From contig NZ_QTJR01000006.1 in NCBI RefSeq assembly GCF_003382285.1, positions 1 through 64,000 of the forward strand: a stretch of 64,000 bases of DNA, in the 5' to 3' direction. Positions 32,161 to 40,562 of the stretch are shown piece by piece (the first letter of the stretch is position 1; every line of letters starts with the position of its first letter). The notes beneath the pieces were generated by a model. That model searched no databases and had not been told where the DNA came from. It was given only the letters and a program-made list of their open reading frames with translations. The stretch comes from Lysobacter soli (GTDB lineage: Bacteria > Pseudomonadota > Gammaproteobacteria > Xanthomonadales > Xanthomonadaceae). The translations under genes and the position numbers were made by a program.

Positions 32161-33180
32161 TCACGACAGGCACGCGTCGACCAGTTGCTCGAATGCGTCG
32201 CCGCCGCGCATCGGATCGGCGACGGGCAACCCGAGGCGATCGGATTCATGCGCGATCACGCGCGCCGCGGCGTTCGCATCTAGGCGCGCGGTGTTGAGGC
32301 TGACGCCGCCGCAGCGGATGCGCGGGTTCGTTCGCGACCCAAGGCGCAACGCGAGGTCAATGGTGTCCTCGATCGATGGCAGTGCGTAACCGGGATGGCC
32401 GAGCACGCGCTCGCGCCCGGGCTCGTGGCAGACGACGATCACGTCCGGCTGGCTGCCGTGCAGCAACGCGAGCGACACGCCGGCGTATGCCGGATGGAAC
32501 AGCGAACCCTGCCCTTCGATGACGTCCCAGTGGGTTTCAGCCGCATCGGGCGACAGCATCTCGGCGGCGCCCGCGGCGAAATCGGCGATCACCGCGTCCA
32601 TCGGAATGCCGCCGCCGGCGATGAGGATGCCGGTCTGCCCCGTGGCGCGGAACGTCGCATCGACACCGCGTGCATTCATCGCACGCGCCAGCGCAAGCGC
32701 GGTGTACTTCTTGCCGAGCGCGCAATCGGTGCCGAGCGTCAGCAGGCGCTTGCCCGTACGCGGCTTGCCGGTGGCGATCGGGATGTTCGCGGGCGGCTCG
32801 CGCACGTCGATCAGGCGTCGCCCGAGGCGCTGTGCCGCATCGCGCAGCACGTCGATATCGCGAAGACGCGCGTGCATGCCGCTGACGATGTCGAGCCCGG
32901 CTTCCATCGCGCGCACCAGCGCGGGCCACCATGTCGGCGGAATGAAACCGCCGGCGTTGGCGACACCGATCACGATCGCCTTCGCGCCCATCGTCGCGGC
33001 CTGCTCCGGCGTGAGCGATGGAAGGCCGGTGGTGACGGTCGCGCCGTCAATGGCGAACTCGCCGACGCAGCGCTCGCCGGCCCAGTCGCGCAGGCCGAAG
33101 GCGGTTTTCGCGTAGCCGGGCTCGGTCGTGTCGCCGAGGAACAGCAGGTACGGTTGCGGCAGAACAACGTCGGACTTCAA
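32161..33180 (-). CDS. dgcN: DUF1611-family protein, probable D-glutamate N-acetyltransferase DgcN
   Basis: A 339-residue DUF1611 protein. Family features are PQPYLLFLGDTTEPGYAKTA at the N-terminus, NAGGFIPPTWWP, a P-loop-like GTDCALGKKYTALALA (about residues 150-165), and VIEGQGSLFHPAYAGV. In marine bacteria DgcN acetylates D-glutamate, and the partner DgcA racemises the product; a dgcA-like gene is 4 kb away in the linked unit. The start is uncertain: a TTG at 33180 with GGGGTGA five bases upstream is preferred, and a GTG at 33189 is the alternative. It follows the TonB receptor by 80 bp, which contain a hairpin. Confidence 0.83.
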   Translation of the reverse strand: MKSDVVLPQPYLLFLGDTTEPGYAKTAFGLRDWAGERCVGEFAIDGATVTTGLPSLTPEQAATMGAKAIVIGVANAGGFIPPTWWPALVRAMEAGLDIVSGMHARLRDIDVLRDAAQRLGRRLIDVREPPANIPIATGKPRTGKRLLTLGTDCALGKKYTALALARAMNARGVDATFRATGQTGILIAGGGIPMDAVIADFAAGAAEMLSPDAAETHWDVIEGQGSLFHPAYAGVSLALLHGSQPDVIVVCHEPGRERVLGHPGYALPSIEDTIDLALRLGSRTNPRIRCGGVSLNTARLDANAAARVIAHESDRLGLPVADPMRGGDAFEQLVDACLS

Positions 33181-33222
33181 GTGATTCACCCCAATGGACG
33201 CACGCGCGGGCGCGCCGCAACG

Positions 33223-33249
33223 CGCGGGCGACCGTTGCGGCCGCCCGCG
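33223..33249 (-). other. Hairpin between TonB receptor and dgcN
   Basis: An 8-bp stem (CGCGGGCG / CGCCCGCG) lies in the short gap between the two genes, without a T-tract. It may stabilise the receptor mRNA or lower expression of dgcN relative to the receptor. Confidence 0.55.
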
Positions 33250-33260
33250 TCCCACAGGCT

Positions 33261-35609
33261 TCAGAAGCGGTAATCGACTTCCACGCCGAACGTGCGCGGC
33301 TGGATCGGCGTCGCCGCGGTGTGGTGCGTTTCGTCGGTGACCTGGTTGATGACGTCGTTCATCGTCGAATACGCGCGCTCGTCGGTCGCGTTCTTCAGGT
33401 ACGCACGCAGTGTCCAGTTGTCGTTGGAGAACGCCGCGTACAGGTCGAACGCGGTGTAGCTGTCGATGACCAGCGGCTCGGTGATGGTTTCGTCCAGCAC
33501 CGTCGGCGGATCGAGCAGGCGCACGATCTGGCGTTCGGTCGTGGCGTTGGTGCGGTCATCCACCCAGCGCACGCCGCCACCGAAATTCGCGCTCCAGTTG
33601 CCGCCCAGCGGGACGTACCAGTCGGCGGTGAGCGACCAGGTCAGGTCCGGCACGTACGGCATGCGATCGTTCTTCAGGCCGGTGTTGACCTCGACCTGCG
33701 CGGGGCCGGCGGGCACGACGATCGTCGGGAAATCCTCGTCGATCTTCGCGTCGTTGTAGGCGGCGTTGAGGCCGAGCGTCAGACCGTCGATGGGGCGGAC
33801 CTGCAGCGAGGCCTCGATACCGCGGCTCGTCGCTTCGCCGCCGTTGACCAGGCCGCTGACGCCGTTGACCTGCGAGGCGACCTGGATGTCTTCCCAGTCG
33901 ATCTGGTACGCGGTGAGGTCCAGCGCGACGCGGTTGTCGGCGAACGCGGACTTCATGCCGATCTCGTAGCTGGTGAGCATCGAGGAATCGACCACCGGCG
34001 GCAGGCCCGGCGCGAGCACGTTCGGGCCGCCGGGCTGATAGCCGGTCGCGGCCTTCGCGTAGACCATCACGTCCTCGTTGAGCTGGAACTGCGGCGTGAT
34101 GCTCCAGGTGAAGACGTCCTCGCTGGAAGAGTTCACGTTGGTGCCGATCGGCAGCAACACGCCGTCGGTGACGATCTGCGCGAAATCCTGCTCGTTGCGC
34201 GAGAAGCGCACGCCGGCGCCGAGCTTGAACCAGTCGTTGAACTTGTAGGAACCGTTGGCGAAGACCGCCGTTTCCTCGTACGTGCTCGGGATCGACAGGT
34301 CGCCCAGCGTGCTCAGCCCCGGGATCGGCGAGCCGTCGGCCTGCATGATCGGCACGGTCTGGAAGTTGTCGCCGTCCTCGTCGGAATAGAACGTGCCGAC
34401 CAGCCATTCGAACGGCTGCCCGGACTTGGAGGTGAGGCGGAATTCCTGCGTGAACTGGTCGAGGTCGAGCGTGTAGTTCAGCCGCGCCCTGCCCGCTTCC
34501 GGCAACCCGAGCACCTGCGTGAAAGGTCCGTAGGTCAGCGTCTGGTCGGTGGTGATGCTGGTATGCGTCTCGGAGTAGCTCGTCGCCGAGACGAAGTCCG
34601 CGAAGCCCAGGTCCCAGTCGACCGTCAGCGAGTAATGATCGAGGTCCTTGATGAACGGCTCGTTCTCGTACACGTAGTTGCTGAGGCCCGCGATGGGTTC
34701 ATGCGTTTCCGGATCCAGCGCGATGGTCGCGTTGTTCTTGCTGTCGATCTCCTGCCGCATGGCGGCGAACTGCACGTCGACGACGTCGCTTTCCCACGCG
34801 AGCGCCGCGCGGGCGCTGGTCTGGTCGCCTTCGTTGATGTCCTTTCGTCCATCGACGAGGTTGTCGACGTAGCCGGCGATGTCGTTGCGCGCGTAGCTCA
34901 CGCGCAGTGCGAGGCTGTCCTGCACCAGCGGCAGGTTCATGCCGACGCGGTAGTTGGTGCCCAGGTCGCCCGCGCCTTCGGTGTCGGACACGCCGCCGCC
35001 GATGCGGAACTCGGTCTTCGACGTGTCGGGCTTGCGCGTCATGTACTTGAGCAGGCCGCCCATCGCGCCGGCGCCGTACAGCGTGCCCTGCGGCCCGCGC
35101 AGCACTTCGATGCGCTCGATGTCGTACGGGAACAGGTCGAGGGAAAACAGCGTCGCCTGCTGGTAAAGACTGTTGGAACCCACCGGCGTTTCGTCGAGGT
35201 ACGTGCCGATCGTGGAGCCGGGCGACAGCGCGGCGATGCCGCGCATCGAGACCTGCGTCTGCCCCGGCGTGCCGCTGGACTGCAGCTGCAGCCCGGGCAC
35301 GTAACTGGCGTAGTCGGACATCTGCGTCGCGCCGAGGTTTTCCAGCTGCTCGCCGCCCAGCACGGTGATGGCGGTGGCGACCTCGCGGATGTTTTCCACG
35401 CGCTTGTTCGCGGTGACCGTCATGTTGTCGAGCGTGGTGATCGCCTGCTGCGATCCGACGTCGTCGGCCGGCGCCTGCGTCGCGCCCTGCTGCGCCATGG
35501 CCGGTGCGGCCAGCGCGACGGCCAGCGTCGTCACCGCCAGCGACCGGGTGATCGCCTTCGTCAGCGGGCGACGTCGCATCGCCATCTCGCGCGTGTCGTG
35601 CATGTGCAT
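33261..35609 (-). CDS. TonB-dependent outer-membrane receptor of the D-Glu/peptide regulon
   Basis: A receptor of 782 residues with a long signal peptide ending APAMAQ, a TonB-box-like LDNMTVTANKR, a plug domain (VATAITVLGGEQLENLGATQ, IERIEVLRGPQGTLYGAGAMGGLLKYMTRKP), then a barrel ending VEVDYRF. It most resembles receptors annotated in Xanthomonadaceae for organic substrates. Two ATGs (35609, 35603) fit; the purine-rich GGGGAGAGGGGA upstream suits the second slightly better. Its promoter probably lies 270 bp upstream (35885-35916), shared in sequence with the hydrolase-dgcA-POT unit. Confidence 0.9.
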   Translation of the reverse strand: MHMHDTREMAMRRRPLTKAITRSLAVTTLAVALAAPAMAQQGATQAPADDVGSQQAITTLDNMTVTANKRVENIREVATAITVLGGEQLENLGATQMSDYASYVPGLQLQSSGTPGQTQVSMRGIAALSPGSTIGTYLDETPVGSNSLYQQATLFSLDLFPYDIERIEVLRGPQGTLYGAGAMGGLLKYMTRKPDTSKTEFRIGGGVSDTEGAGDLGTNYRVGMNLPLVQDSLALRVSYARNDIAGYVDNLVDGRKDINEGDQTSARAALAWESDVVDVQFAAMRQEIDSKNNATIALDPETHEPIAGLSNYVYENEPFIKDLDHYSLTVDWDLGFADFVSATSYSETHTSITTDQTLTYGPFTQVLGLPEAGRARLNYTLDLDQFTQEFRLTSKSGQPFEWLVGTFYSDEDGDNFQTVPIMQADGSPIPGLSTLGDLSIPSTYEETAVFANGSYKFNDWFKLGAGVRFSRNEQDFAQIVTDGVLLPIGTNVNSSSEDVFTWSITPQFQLNEDVMVYAKAATGYQPGGPNVLAPGLPPVVDSSMLTSYEIGMKSAFADNRVALDLTAYQIDWEDIQVASQVNGVSGLVNGGEATSRGIEASLQVRPIDGLTLGLNAAYNDAKIDEDFPTIVVPAGPAQVEVNTGLKNDRMPYVPDLTWSLTADWYVPLGGNWSANFGGGVRWVDDRTNATTERQIVRLLDPPTVLDETITEPLVIDSYTAFDLYAAFSNDNWTLRAYLKNATDERAYSTMNDVINQVTDETHHTAATPIQPRTFGVEVDYRF

Positions 35610-35647
35610 TCCCCTCTCCCCAGAGTTCGCCGGTTTCGACCGGTCTG

Positions 35648-35860
35648 TCAGCCCAAGACGTCGCGGTGCGGGCGGTTCTGGCCGCCCTGCACGGATGCGA
35701 AGTCGACGTAGGAACGACCGCGGGCGTGCGCCCGGGCCGGATCGTGTTGGTGGTCTTGCGGAAGCGCGGGGCGCTCGATCAATGGCCCGGGCTGCGACGC
35801 CGCGGCGCCCATCACTTCGGGCCGCTGGCGTCTGTCATTGAAGGGAAACCCGGTCGCCAT
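35648..35860 (-). CDS. Possible leader peptide gene in the receptor 5' region
   Basis: A 70-codon frame begins about 20 bp after the predicted transcription start and ends 38 bp before the receptor start. Its ATG at 35860 has a strong ribosome site (GAGGAG, six bases upstream), better than most genes in the window. The protein is rich in Arg, Gln and Pro, has no hydrophobic segment and matches no family I know. It may be a real small protein, a leader controlling the receptor, or chance; the ribosome site is the main support. Confidence 0.4.
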   Translation of the reverse strand: MATGFPFNDRRQRPEVMGAAASQPGPLIERPALPQDHQHDPARAHARGRSYVDFASVQGGQNRPHRDVLG

Positions 35861-35884
35861 GCTGCGCTCCTCAACTCCCTATCA

Positions 35885-35916
35885 GGATATAAACATCCTG
35901 ATCGGAAACATGTCAA
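35885..35916 (-). promoter_or_regulatory. Shared promoter/operator copy 1, upstream of the TonB receptor
   Basis: Read on the minus strand it has a perfect -35 box TTGACA, then TTTCC and ATCAGGAT, a -10-like TTAT stretch, and TCC. It agrees with 40439-40470 at 26 of 32 positions. Here the AGGAT part belongs to a perfect 8-bp inverted repeat (ATCAGGAT at 35881-35888, ATCCTGAT at 35895-35902). The element overlaps the stop codon of the POT gene. It is likely the promoter of the receptor unit plus a regulator site. Confidence 0.7.
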
Positions 35917-37250
35917 TCCGATTGGGCGTGTTCAGCCGCAAGTCTTGATGCCGGCGCGGGAAGGTTGCCCGCCTCCGCCCGCCCGACCGCGCCGTCCAGC
36001 AGGCGCAGCAGCGTCCCCGCCGCCGCGGCGACGAGTGCCATCGCGCCGAAAAACGCCGACGGGCCGAACGAGGTCCACAGCATCCCCAGCGCACCGGCCA
36101 GCAGGTTTCCGCCGAAGGAGGTGAAGAACCAGCCGGCGATCGTGGTCGCGCCATGCCCCTTGGGCGCGAGCCGCGCGAACAGGCCCAACCCGATCGGCAG
36201 GATGAAAAGCTCGCCGGTCGTGAGCACGAGGAAGAACAGCGCGAGCCAGATCCAGTTCGCCTGCCCGTGCGCCGAGGCGTCGACGACGGCGAGCATCGCG
36301 AACGCCGCGCCTACGCCGAACGCGCCCATCGCCATCTTCCGGGCGGGCGTCGGCTCGCGACCACGACGCGCCTGTCGCACCCAGTGCGCGACCAGCACCG
36401 GCGTCAGCGCGATCACCAGCAACGGGTTCAAGGCCTGGAACCACGTCATCGGGATCGCCAGGCCGAAGAAGCTCCGGTCTATCCCCGCGTCGGCCCACAG
36501 CGCGATCGTGTTGCCGGTCTGCTCGTACGCGCCGCGGAACACCATCACGCACAGTGCGACGGCCACCAGCGCCATCACGCGTTGCTTCAATGCGTGGCGC
36601 GGCGTGGCATCGGTCGTCGTTTCCACGACGCGGGCCGGACGCGGCGGCTCCTGCGGCAGCCAGCGCTGGCCGAACACGTACAGCAGCAATCCGCCGAGCA
36701 TGCCGATGCCCGCCGCACCGAAGCCCCAGTGCCAGCCATACACCTCGCCCAGCGTGCCGCACACCAGCGGCGCAAGCAGGCCGCCGAGGTTCAGGCCGAC
36801 GTAGTAGAAGTTGTAGGCCGAACCGCGTCGCGGATCGTCCTTCGCGTAGAGCCCGTCGATCTGGCTCGGCAGGCTCGGCAGGAACAGGCCATTGCCCAGC
36901 GCGATGGCGGCGAGCGCGAAGAAGAACAGCGATTCGGACGCCATCAGGAAATGGCCGAACGCCATGATCGCGCCGCCGATGATCACGGCGCGTCGCCGGC
37001 CGAGCCAGCGGTCGGCGATGACGCCGCCGACGATCGGCGTGAAGTACACCGTCGCGGTGTAGACGCCGTAGATCATCGACGCCTGCTGCTGGCCGATGAG
37101 CAGTTGCTTGGTCATGTAATAGACCAGCAGCGCGCGCATGCCGAAGTAGGAGAACGTCTCCCACATTTGCGTGAGGAACAGGATCGCCAGCCCCGGCGGC
37201 TGGTTGAAGAACCAGCGCACACCGTCGCGCGGGGCGGCCGGCGCGCTCAC
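35913..37250 (-). CDS. POT/PTR2-family peptide transporter with altered ExxER motif
   Basis: A 445-residue proton-dependent oligopeptide transporter, with about 12-14 membrane helices. Typical parts are FSYFGMRALLVYYM, the PTR2 signature ASMIYGVYTATVYFTPIVGG with ADRWLGRRRAVI, and the FYYxxxNxG step AYNFYYVGLNLGGL. In helix 1 the family motif E-x-x-E-R reads Q-M-W-E-T, so the first Glu and the Arg are replaced. The start is a GTG at 37250 that overlaps the dgcA stop (GTGA 37247-37250), showing translational coupling. Probable role: import of di- or tripeptides, perhaps containing D-Glu, from the periplasm. Confidence 0.87.
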   Translation of the reverse strand: MSAPAAPRDGVRWFFNQPPGLAILFLTQMWETFSYFGMRALLVYYMTKQLLIGQQQASMIYGVYTATVYFTPIVGGVIADRWLGRRRAVIIGGAIMAFGHFLMASESLFFFALAAIALGNGLFLPSLPSQIDGLYAKDDPRRGSAYNFYYVGLNLGGLLAPLVCGTLGEVYGWHWGFGAAGIGMLGGLLLYVFGQRWLPQEPPRPARVVETTTDATPRHALKQRVMALVAVALCVMVFRGAYEQTGNTIALWADAGIDRSFFGLAIPMTWFQALNPLLVIALTPVLVAHWVRQARRGREPTPARKMAMGAFGVGAAFAMLAVVDASAHGQANWIWLALFFLVLTTGELFILPIGLGLFARLAPKGHGATTIAGWFFTSFGGNLLAGALGMLWTSFGPSAFFGAMALVAAAAGTLLRLLDGAVGRAEAGNLPAPASRLAAEHAQSD

Positions 37251-38266
37251 GCGATCACCGCGTCCGGCGTACCCCACACCGTGTCGGGGCAATCGACGTG
37301 TCCGTCGGCGTAGACCACGCCCGGCTTTCGGTCGTGATCGAGGAACAGCGGGCCGTCGAGGTCGACGATGTCGCAGAACTGGCCGAGCAGGAACGCCGGC
37401 GCCATCGCCAGGCTCGTGCCGACCATATTGCCGACCATCACGCGCTTGCCGAGTTCGCGCGCGCGGCGGGCCATCATCAGGCCTTCAGTCAGGCCGCCGC
37501 ACTTGTCGAGCTTGATATTCACCACGTCGAACCAGTGCGCGCGTTCTTCCAGTTCGTCCAGGTCGAGGATGCTTTCGTCCGCGGCGATCGGCACCGCGCG
37601 ATCGACACCATCGAGTTCGGCTTCGTAACCACGACGACACGGTTGTTCCAGCAGCGACACGCCTTCGTCGACGAGCACCGGCAACAGCTGCGAGAGCGTG
37701 TCGGGCACGTAGCCCTGGTTCGCGTCCACGCCGATCCAGACTTCAGGTCGCGCCGCACGCACCGCACGCAGCCGCGCGATGTCGAGATCGGCTTCGCCGG
37801 TGAGCTTGAGCTTGATCGCGCGCGCATGCGTGTAGGCGCGGGCGCGCTCGGCCATGACGCCGGGATCGTCCGCGCCGACCGTGAAGGTCGTGAGCAGCGG
37901 CTTGGGCTTCTCCATCTTCGCCAGTTCCCACGCAGGCACGCCGGCGATGGCGGCTTCGAGTTCCCACAATGCGCAATCGACCGCGTTGCGCGCCCCACCG
38001 GACGGCAGCAGCGTGCGCAGTTCCTGCCGGCCGATGCCGCGTTCGAGCACATCGCGCAGTTTCTCGATCATCAGCAGCATCAGCGCGGGCGTGTCGCGCG
38101 TGTAATACACGCCGGCCGCTTCGCCACGCCCCACGCGCCCGTTTTTCTGCAGGGTGACCAGCGTCACCGGCGATACTTCGAAGACGTGTCCGGAGATGCG
38201 GAACGGTGCGGACAGGCGCAGGTCCTCGTTCCGCAGTCCGAGCTGGACGCGGGCGGTCTTGGTCAC
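37247..38266 (-). CDS. dgcA: Enolase-superfamily racemase, probable N-acetyl-D-glutamate racemase DgcA
   Basis: A 339-residue enolase-superfamily enzyme of the dipeptide epimerase/muconate lactonising group. Catalytic features: KLK at residues 152-154, metal ligands in GVDANQGY (Asp 181), LLEQP (Glu 207) and AADES (about 230), and the second-side Lys in VVNIKLDKCGG (252). It could be an L-Ala-D/L-Glu epimerase; pairing with the DUF1611 gene favours DgcA, which turns N-acetyl-D-Glu into N-acetyl-L-Glu. The GTG at 38266 has AGGGAG seven bases upstream and is preferred to an ATG at 38296 lacking a ribosome site. Confidence 0.82.
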   Translation of the reverse strand: MTKTARVQLGLRNEDLRLSAPFRISGHVFEVSPVTLVTLQKNGRVGRGEAAGVYYTRDTPALMLLMIEKLRDVLERGIGRQELRTLLPSGGARNAVDCALWELEAAIAGVPAWELAKMEKPKPLLTTFTVGADDPGVMAERARAYTHARAIKLKLTGEADLDIARLRAVRAARPEVWIGVDANQGYVPDTLSQLLPVLVDEGVSLLEQPCRRGYEAELDGVDRAVPIAADESILDLDELEERAHWFDVVNIKLDKCGGLTEGLMMARRARELGKRVMVGNMVGTSLAMAPAFLLGQFCDIVDLDGPLFLDHDRKPGVVYADGHVDCPDTVWGTPDAVIA

Positions 38267-38284
38267 GGCAATGCTCCCTGTAAT

Positions 38285-38309
38285 GCGCGGCGGCATCGCG
38301 CCGCCGCGC
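38285..38309 (-). other. Intra-operon hairpin before dgcA
   Basis: A perfect 10-bp GC stem (GCGCGGCGGC / GCCGCCGCGC), loop ATCGC, lies in the 54-bp gap between the serine hydrolase stop and the dgcA start. It has no T-tract, so mRNA stabilisation or partial attenuation is more likely than full termination. Confidence 0.6.
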
Positions 38310-38320
38310 AGGTGGGTTCG

Positions 38321-40366
38321 TCAGTAGTTGGCGCTGAAGCCGATGAGGTGCGTGGCGAAGCCGATCCACAGCAGCGACAGGCAGGCCGCCGCGAGCACCA
38401 GGCTCCACAACTTCGCCCACCACGAACGCGGGCTGCGCAGCACGACCCACGCATTCCACAATGCGATGAGCGCACCCAGCGGCAGCACGATGGTGCAGAG
38501 CAGGCGCAGCGCGATCACGTACGCGTCGCTGGCCGGCGACATCATCGACAGGTCGGACATCATCGCGAAGACCATGCCGATCATCGCGCCCACCGACACC
38601 AGCACCGCGAGCGAGGCGATGCGGACCCAGCGATGCGCGCGGGCGTCCTGTCCGGCCAGCGGATAACGCGCGCCGTAGTGGCGACGCACCATCGCCGACA
38701 CCGGCCACGCGAGCACCGTGAACAGCAGCGCGGCAAGGCTGCCGAAGAGCATCGTCAGGAACACGCCCGGCGTCTGCCACCACGCGGCGCGCTGGAAGAC
38801 CATGATCGCGGCGATGGGTTCGGCGCTGAAGCGCACCACGCGCCCGTCGACGACTTCCGCCGCGAGGCGGTCGCCGCTCCCGGTGTCCTGCCACACGAAC
38901 GGGGCGATCTCGCGCCACTTCTTCGGCGCGCCGCTGTAGCCGGCGAGCATCGGCACGCTGATGGTGCCGTCCTCGTTCGCGACGACCTTGGTCTGCCCCA
39001 GCATGTAGACCAGGTTCATGAAGTTGGAATCGGCGCGGCGGCTGCTGTTGTACGAGCCGGCCATCAGTTGGGCGTGTTCCTTCGCGGTCGCCTCGTCGAT
39101 GCCCTTCGCGACGCTCGCTGGACCCGGCAGGTAGCGGTTGACGAAACCGGTGACCAGACCGTCGCGGATCAAACGTGCGCTGCCGTCCTTGCCGGCGCTG
39201 TTGGTCGACACATAGATGCCGATGTTGTCGTCCGGGAACAGCTGCAGGTCGCTGTGGAACCACTGCGTGTCGCCGCCGTGCGCGATCGCGCGATGGCCGT
39301 TCACGCTGGTCTCGTAGAAGCCCAGCATCATGCGATTGAGCGGCTTGATCGACTCCTGGCCGGTCTCGTGCATCTGGCGCGCAGTGGCTTCACCGAGAAT
39401 GCGCGCCTCGCCGAACGCGCCATTGTTCAGGTGCGCGATCATGAAATTGCCCATGTCCGCGCCCGTCGACGCCAGGCTGCCGGCCGGCGCCAGGTTGATG
39501 TATTCGTACGGCTGCGGCTTGCCGTCGGACGCCGTCTTGTAGCCCTTGGACACCATCGGCTGCAGGTCCTTCTCCAGCGGCTGCGAGAAGCTGGAGTGCT
39601 GCATCTGCAGCGGCGCGAAGATGTGGTTGGCGACGTACTTCTCGAACGGTTCGCCCGACACGCGCTGGACGATGTAGCCGGCCAGCGCGGTGGCGTAGTT
39701 CGAATAGGCGGGCGTGCTGCCGGGTTCGTAGATGCGCTCGGGAATCCAGTGCTTGAGCGTTGCATCCAGCGGCGCGATTTCCTTCTCGTTGTTCGCGATG
39801 AGGCCGCGGATCACCTCTTCCATGCCCGAGGTGTGGGTCATCACGTTGCGCAGCGTGACCGGCTTGCCGTCGTACGGCGGAATCTTGAAGTCGAGGTAGG
39901 TGTTGATGTCCTTGTCGAGGTCGAGCTTGCCCTGCTCGACCAGCTGCATCACCGCGGTCCAGGTGAACAGCTTGGACACCGAGCCCGGGCGGAACAGTGT
40001 CTGCGCCGGATCGACCGGCTTGCGCGTGGCGAGGTCCGAATAGCCGTAGCCCTTCTGGAACAGCACCTTGCCGTCCTTCACCACGACGACCACGGAGCCG
40101 GCGACATCGGTCTGCTCCAGCGCGTACGGCATGAAGCCGTCGACCCAGGCTTCCAGATCGGCGGCGGTCAGGCGTTCGTTGGCGGCAGGCACCGGCACGG
40201 CGACCGAGGTGGCATCGCCCGGCGGCAGCGGCAGCGCGGGTTCGGCCTTGGGCGGAACCGGCGCCTGGCCGGCGGGCCCGGCCGCGATGGCGGACATCGA
40301 CATGGCCAGCGACAGCAGCGCCGCGGCGACGGGACGCGAGACACCGCGCCTGTTCGGACTCTTCAT
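38321..40366 (-). CDS. Serine hydrolase of the beta-lactamase family with C-terminal membrane domain
   Basis: A 681-residue protein: signal peptide (VAAALLSLAMSMSAIAAGP), periplasmic serine hydrolase domain, then about four transmembrane helices over the last 170 residues. Motifs are SVSK in FRPGSVSKLFTWTAVMQL, YSN in PAYSNYATALAGYIV, and HGG in AIAHGGDTQWFHSD. It would act at the outer face of the inner membrane. As first gene of the unit with dgcA and the POT transporter it may release D-residue-containing peptides for import. The start at 40366 was chosen over an ATG 16 codons upstream. Confidence 0.87.
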   Translation of the reverse strand: MKSPNRRGVSRPVAAALLSLAMSMSAIAAGPAGQAPVPPKAEPALPLPPGDATSVAVPVPAANERLTAADLEAWVDGFMPYALEQTDVAGSVVVVVKDGKVLFQKGYGYSDLATRKPVDPAQTLFRPGSVSKLFTWTAVMQLVEQGKLDLDKDINTYLDFKIPPYDGKPVTLRNVMTHTSGMEEVIRGLIANNEKEIAPLDATLKHWIPERIYEPGSTPAYSNYATALAGYIVQRVSGEPFEKYVANHIFAPLQMQHSSFSQPLEKDLQPMVSKGYKTASDGKPQPYEYINLAPAGSLASTGADMGNFMIAHLNNGAFGEARILGEATARQMHETGQESIKPLNRMMLGFYETSVNGHRAIAHGGDTQWFHSDLQLFPDDNIGIYVSTNSAGKDGSARLIRDGLVTGFVNRYLPGPASVAKGIDEATAKEHAQLMAGSYNSSRRADSNFMNLVYMLGQTKVVANEDGTISVPMLAGYSGAPKKWREIAPFVWQDTGSGDRLAAEVVDGRVVRFSAEPIAAIMVFQRAAWWQTPGVFLTMLFGSLAALLFTVLAWPVSAMVRRHYGARYPLAGQDARAHRWVRIASLAVLVSVGAMIGMVFAMMSDLSMMSPASDAYVIALRLLCTIVLPLGALIALWNAWVVLRSPRSWWAKLWSLVLAAACLSLLWIGFATHLIGFSANY

Positions 40367-40438
40367 CAACGAAAAACTCCCCACCCAGTGATTGCAGCCC
40401 CGTGCGGCAGGCACGGCCCGACACCAACCAACCCCGTT

Positions 40439-40470
40439 GGAGATAATGATCCTGATTGGAAAATTGTCAA
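40439..40470 (-). promoter_or_regulatory. Shared promoter/operator copy 2, between hydrolase unit and regulator
   Basis: On the minus strand: TTGACA, two bases, TTTCC, one base, ATCAGGAT, two bases, TTAT, one base, TCC. It matches 35885-35916 at 26 of 32 positions, including the whole -35 box and the ATCAGGAT core. It lies 73 bp upstream of the hydrolase start and 93 bp from the divergent XRE-cupin start, so a protein bound here could act on both. The plus-strand GATAATGAT also resembles half a Fur box, a less likely reading because copy 1 lacks it. Confidence 0.72.
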
Positions 40471-40562
40471 CCGAGTCCGGACGTCACCTAGAATTGCAGG
40501 CACGCGGCCTTCGGCCGACCGGACGCCGGCCCCACGCCGGCCCTGCAGGAGCGTTCACCGGC

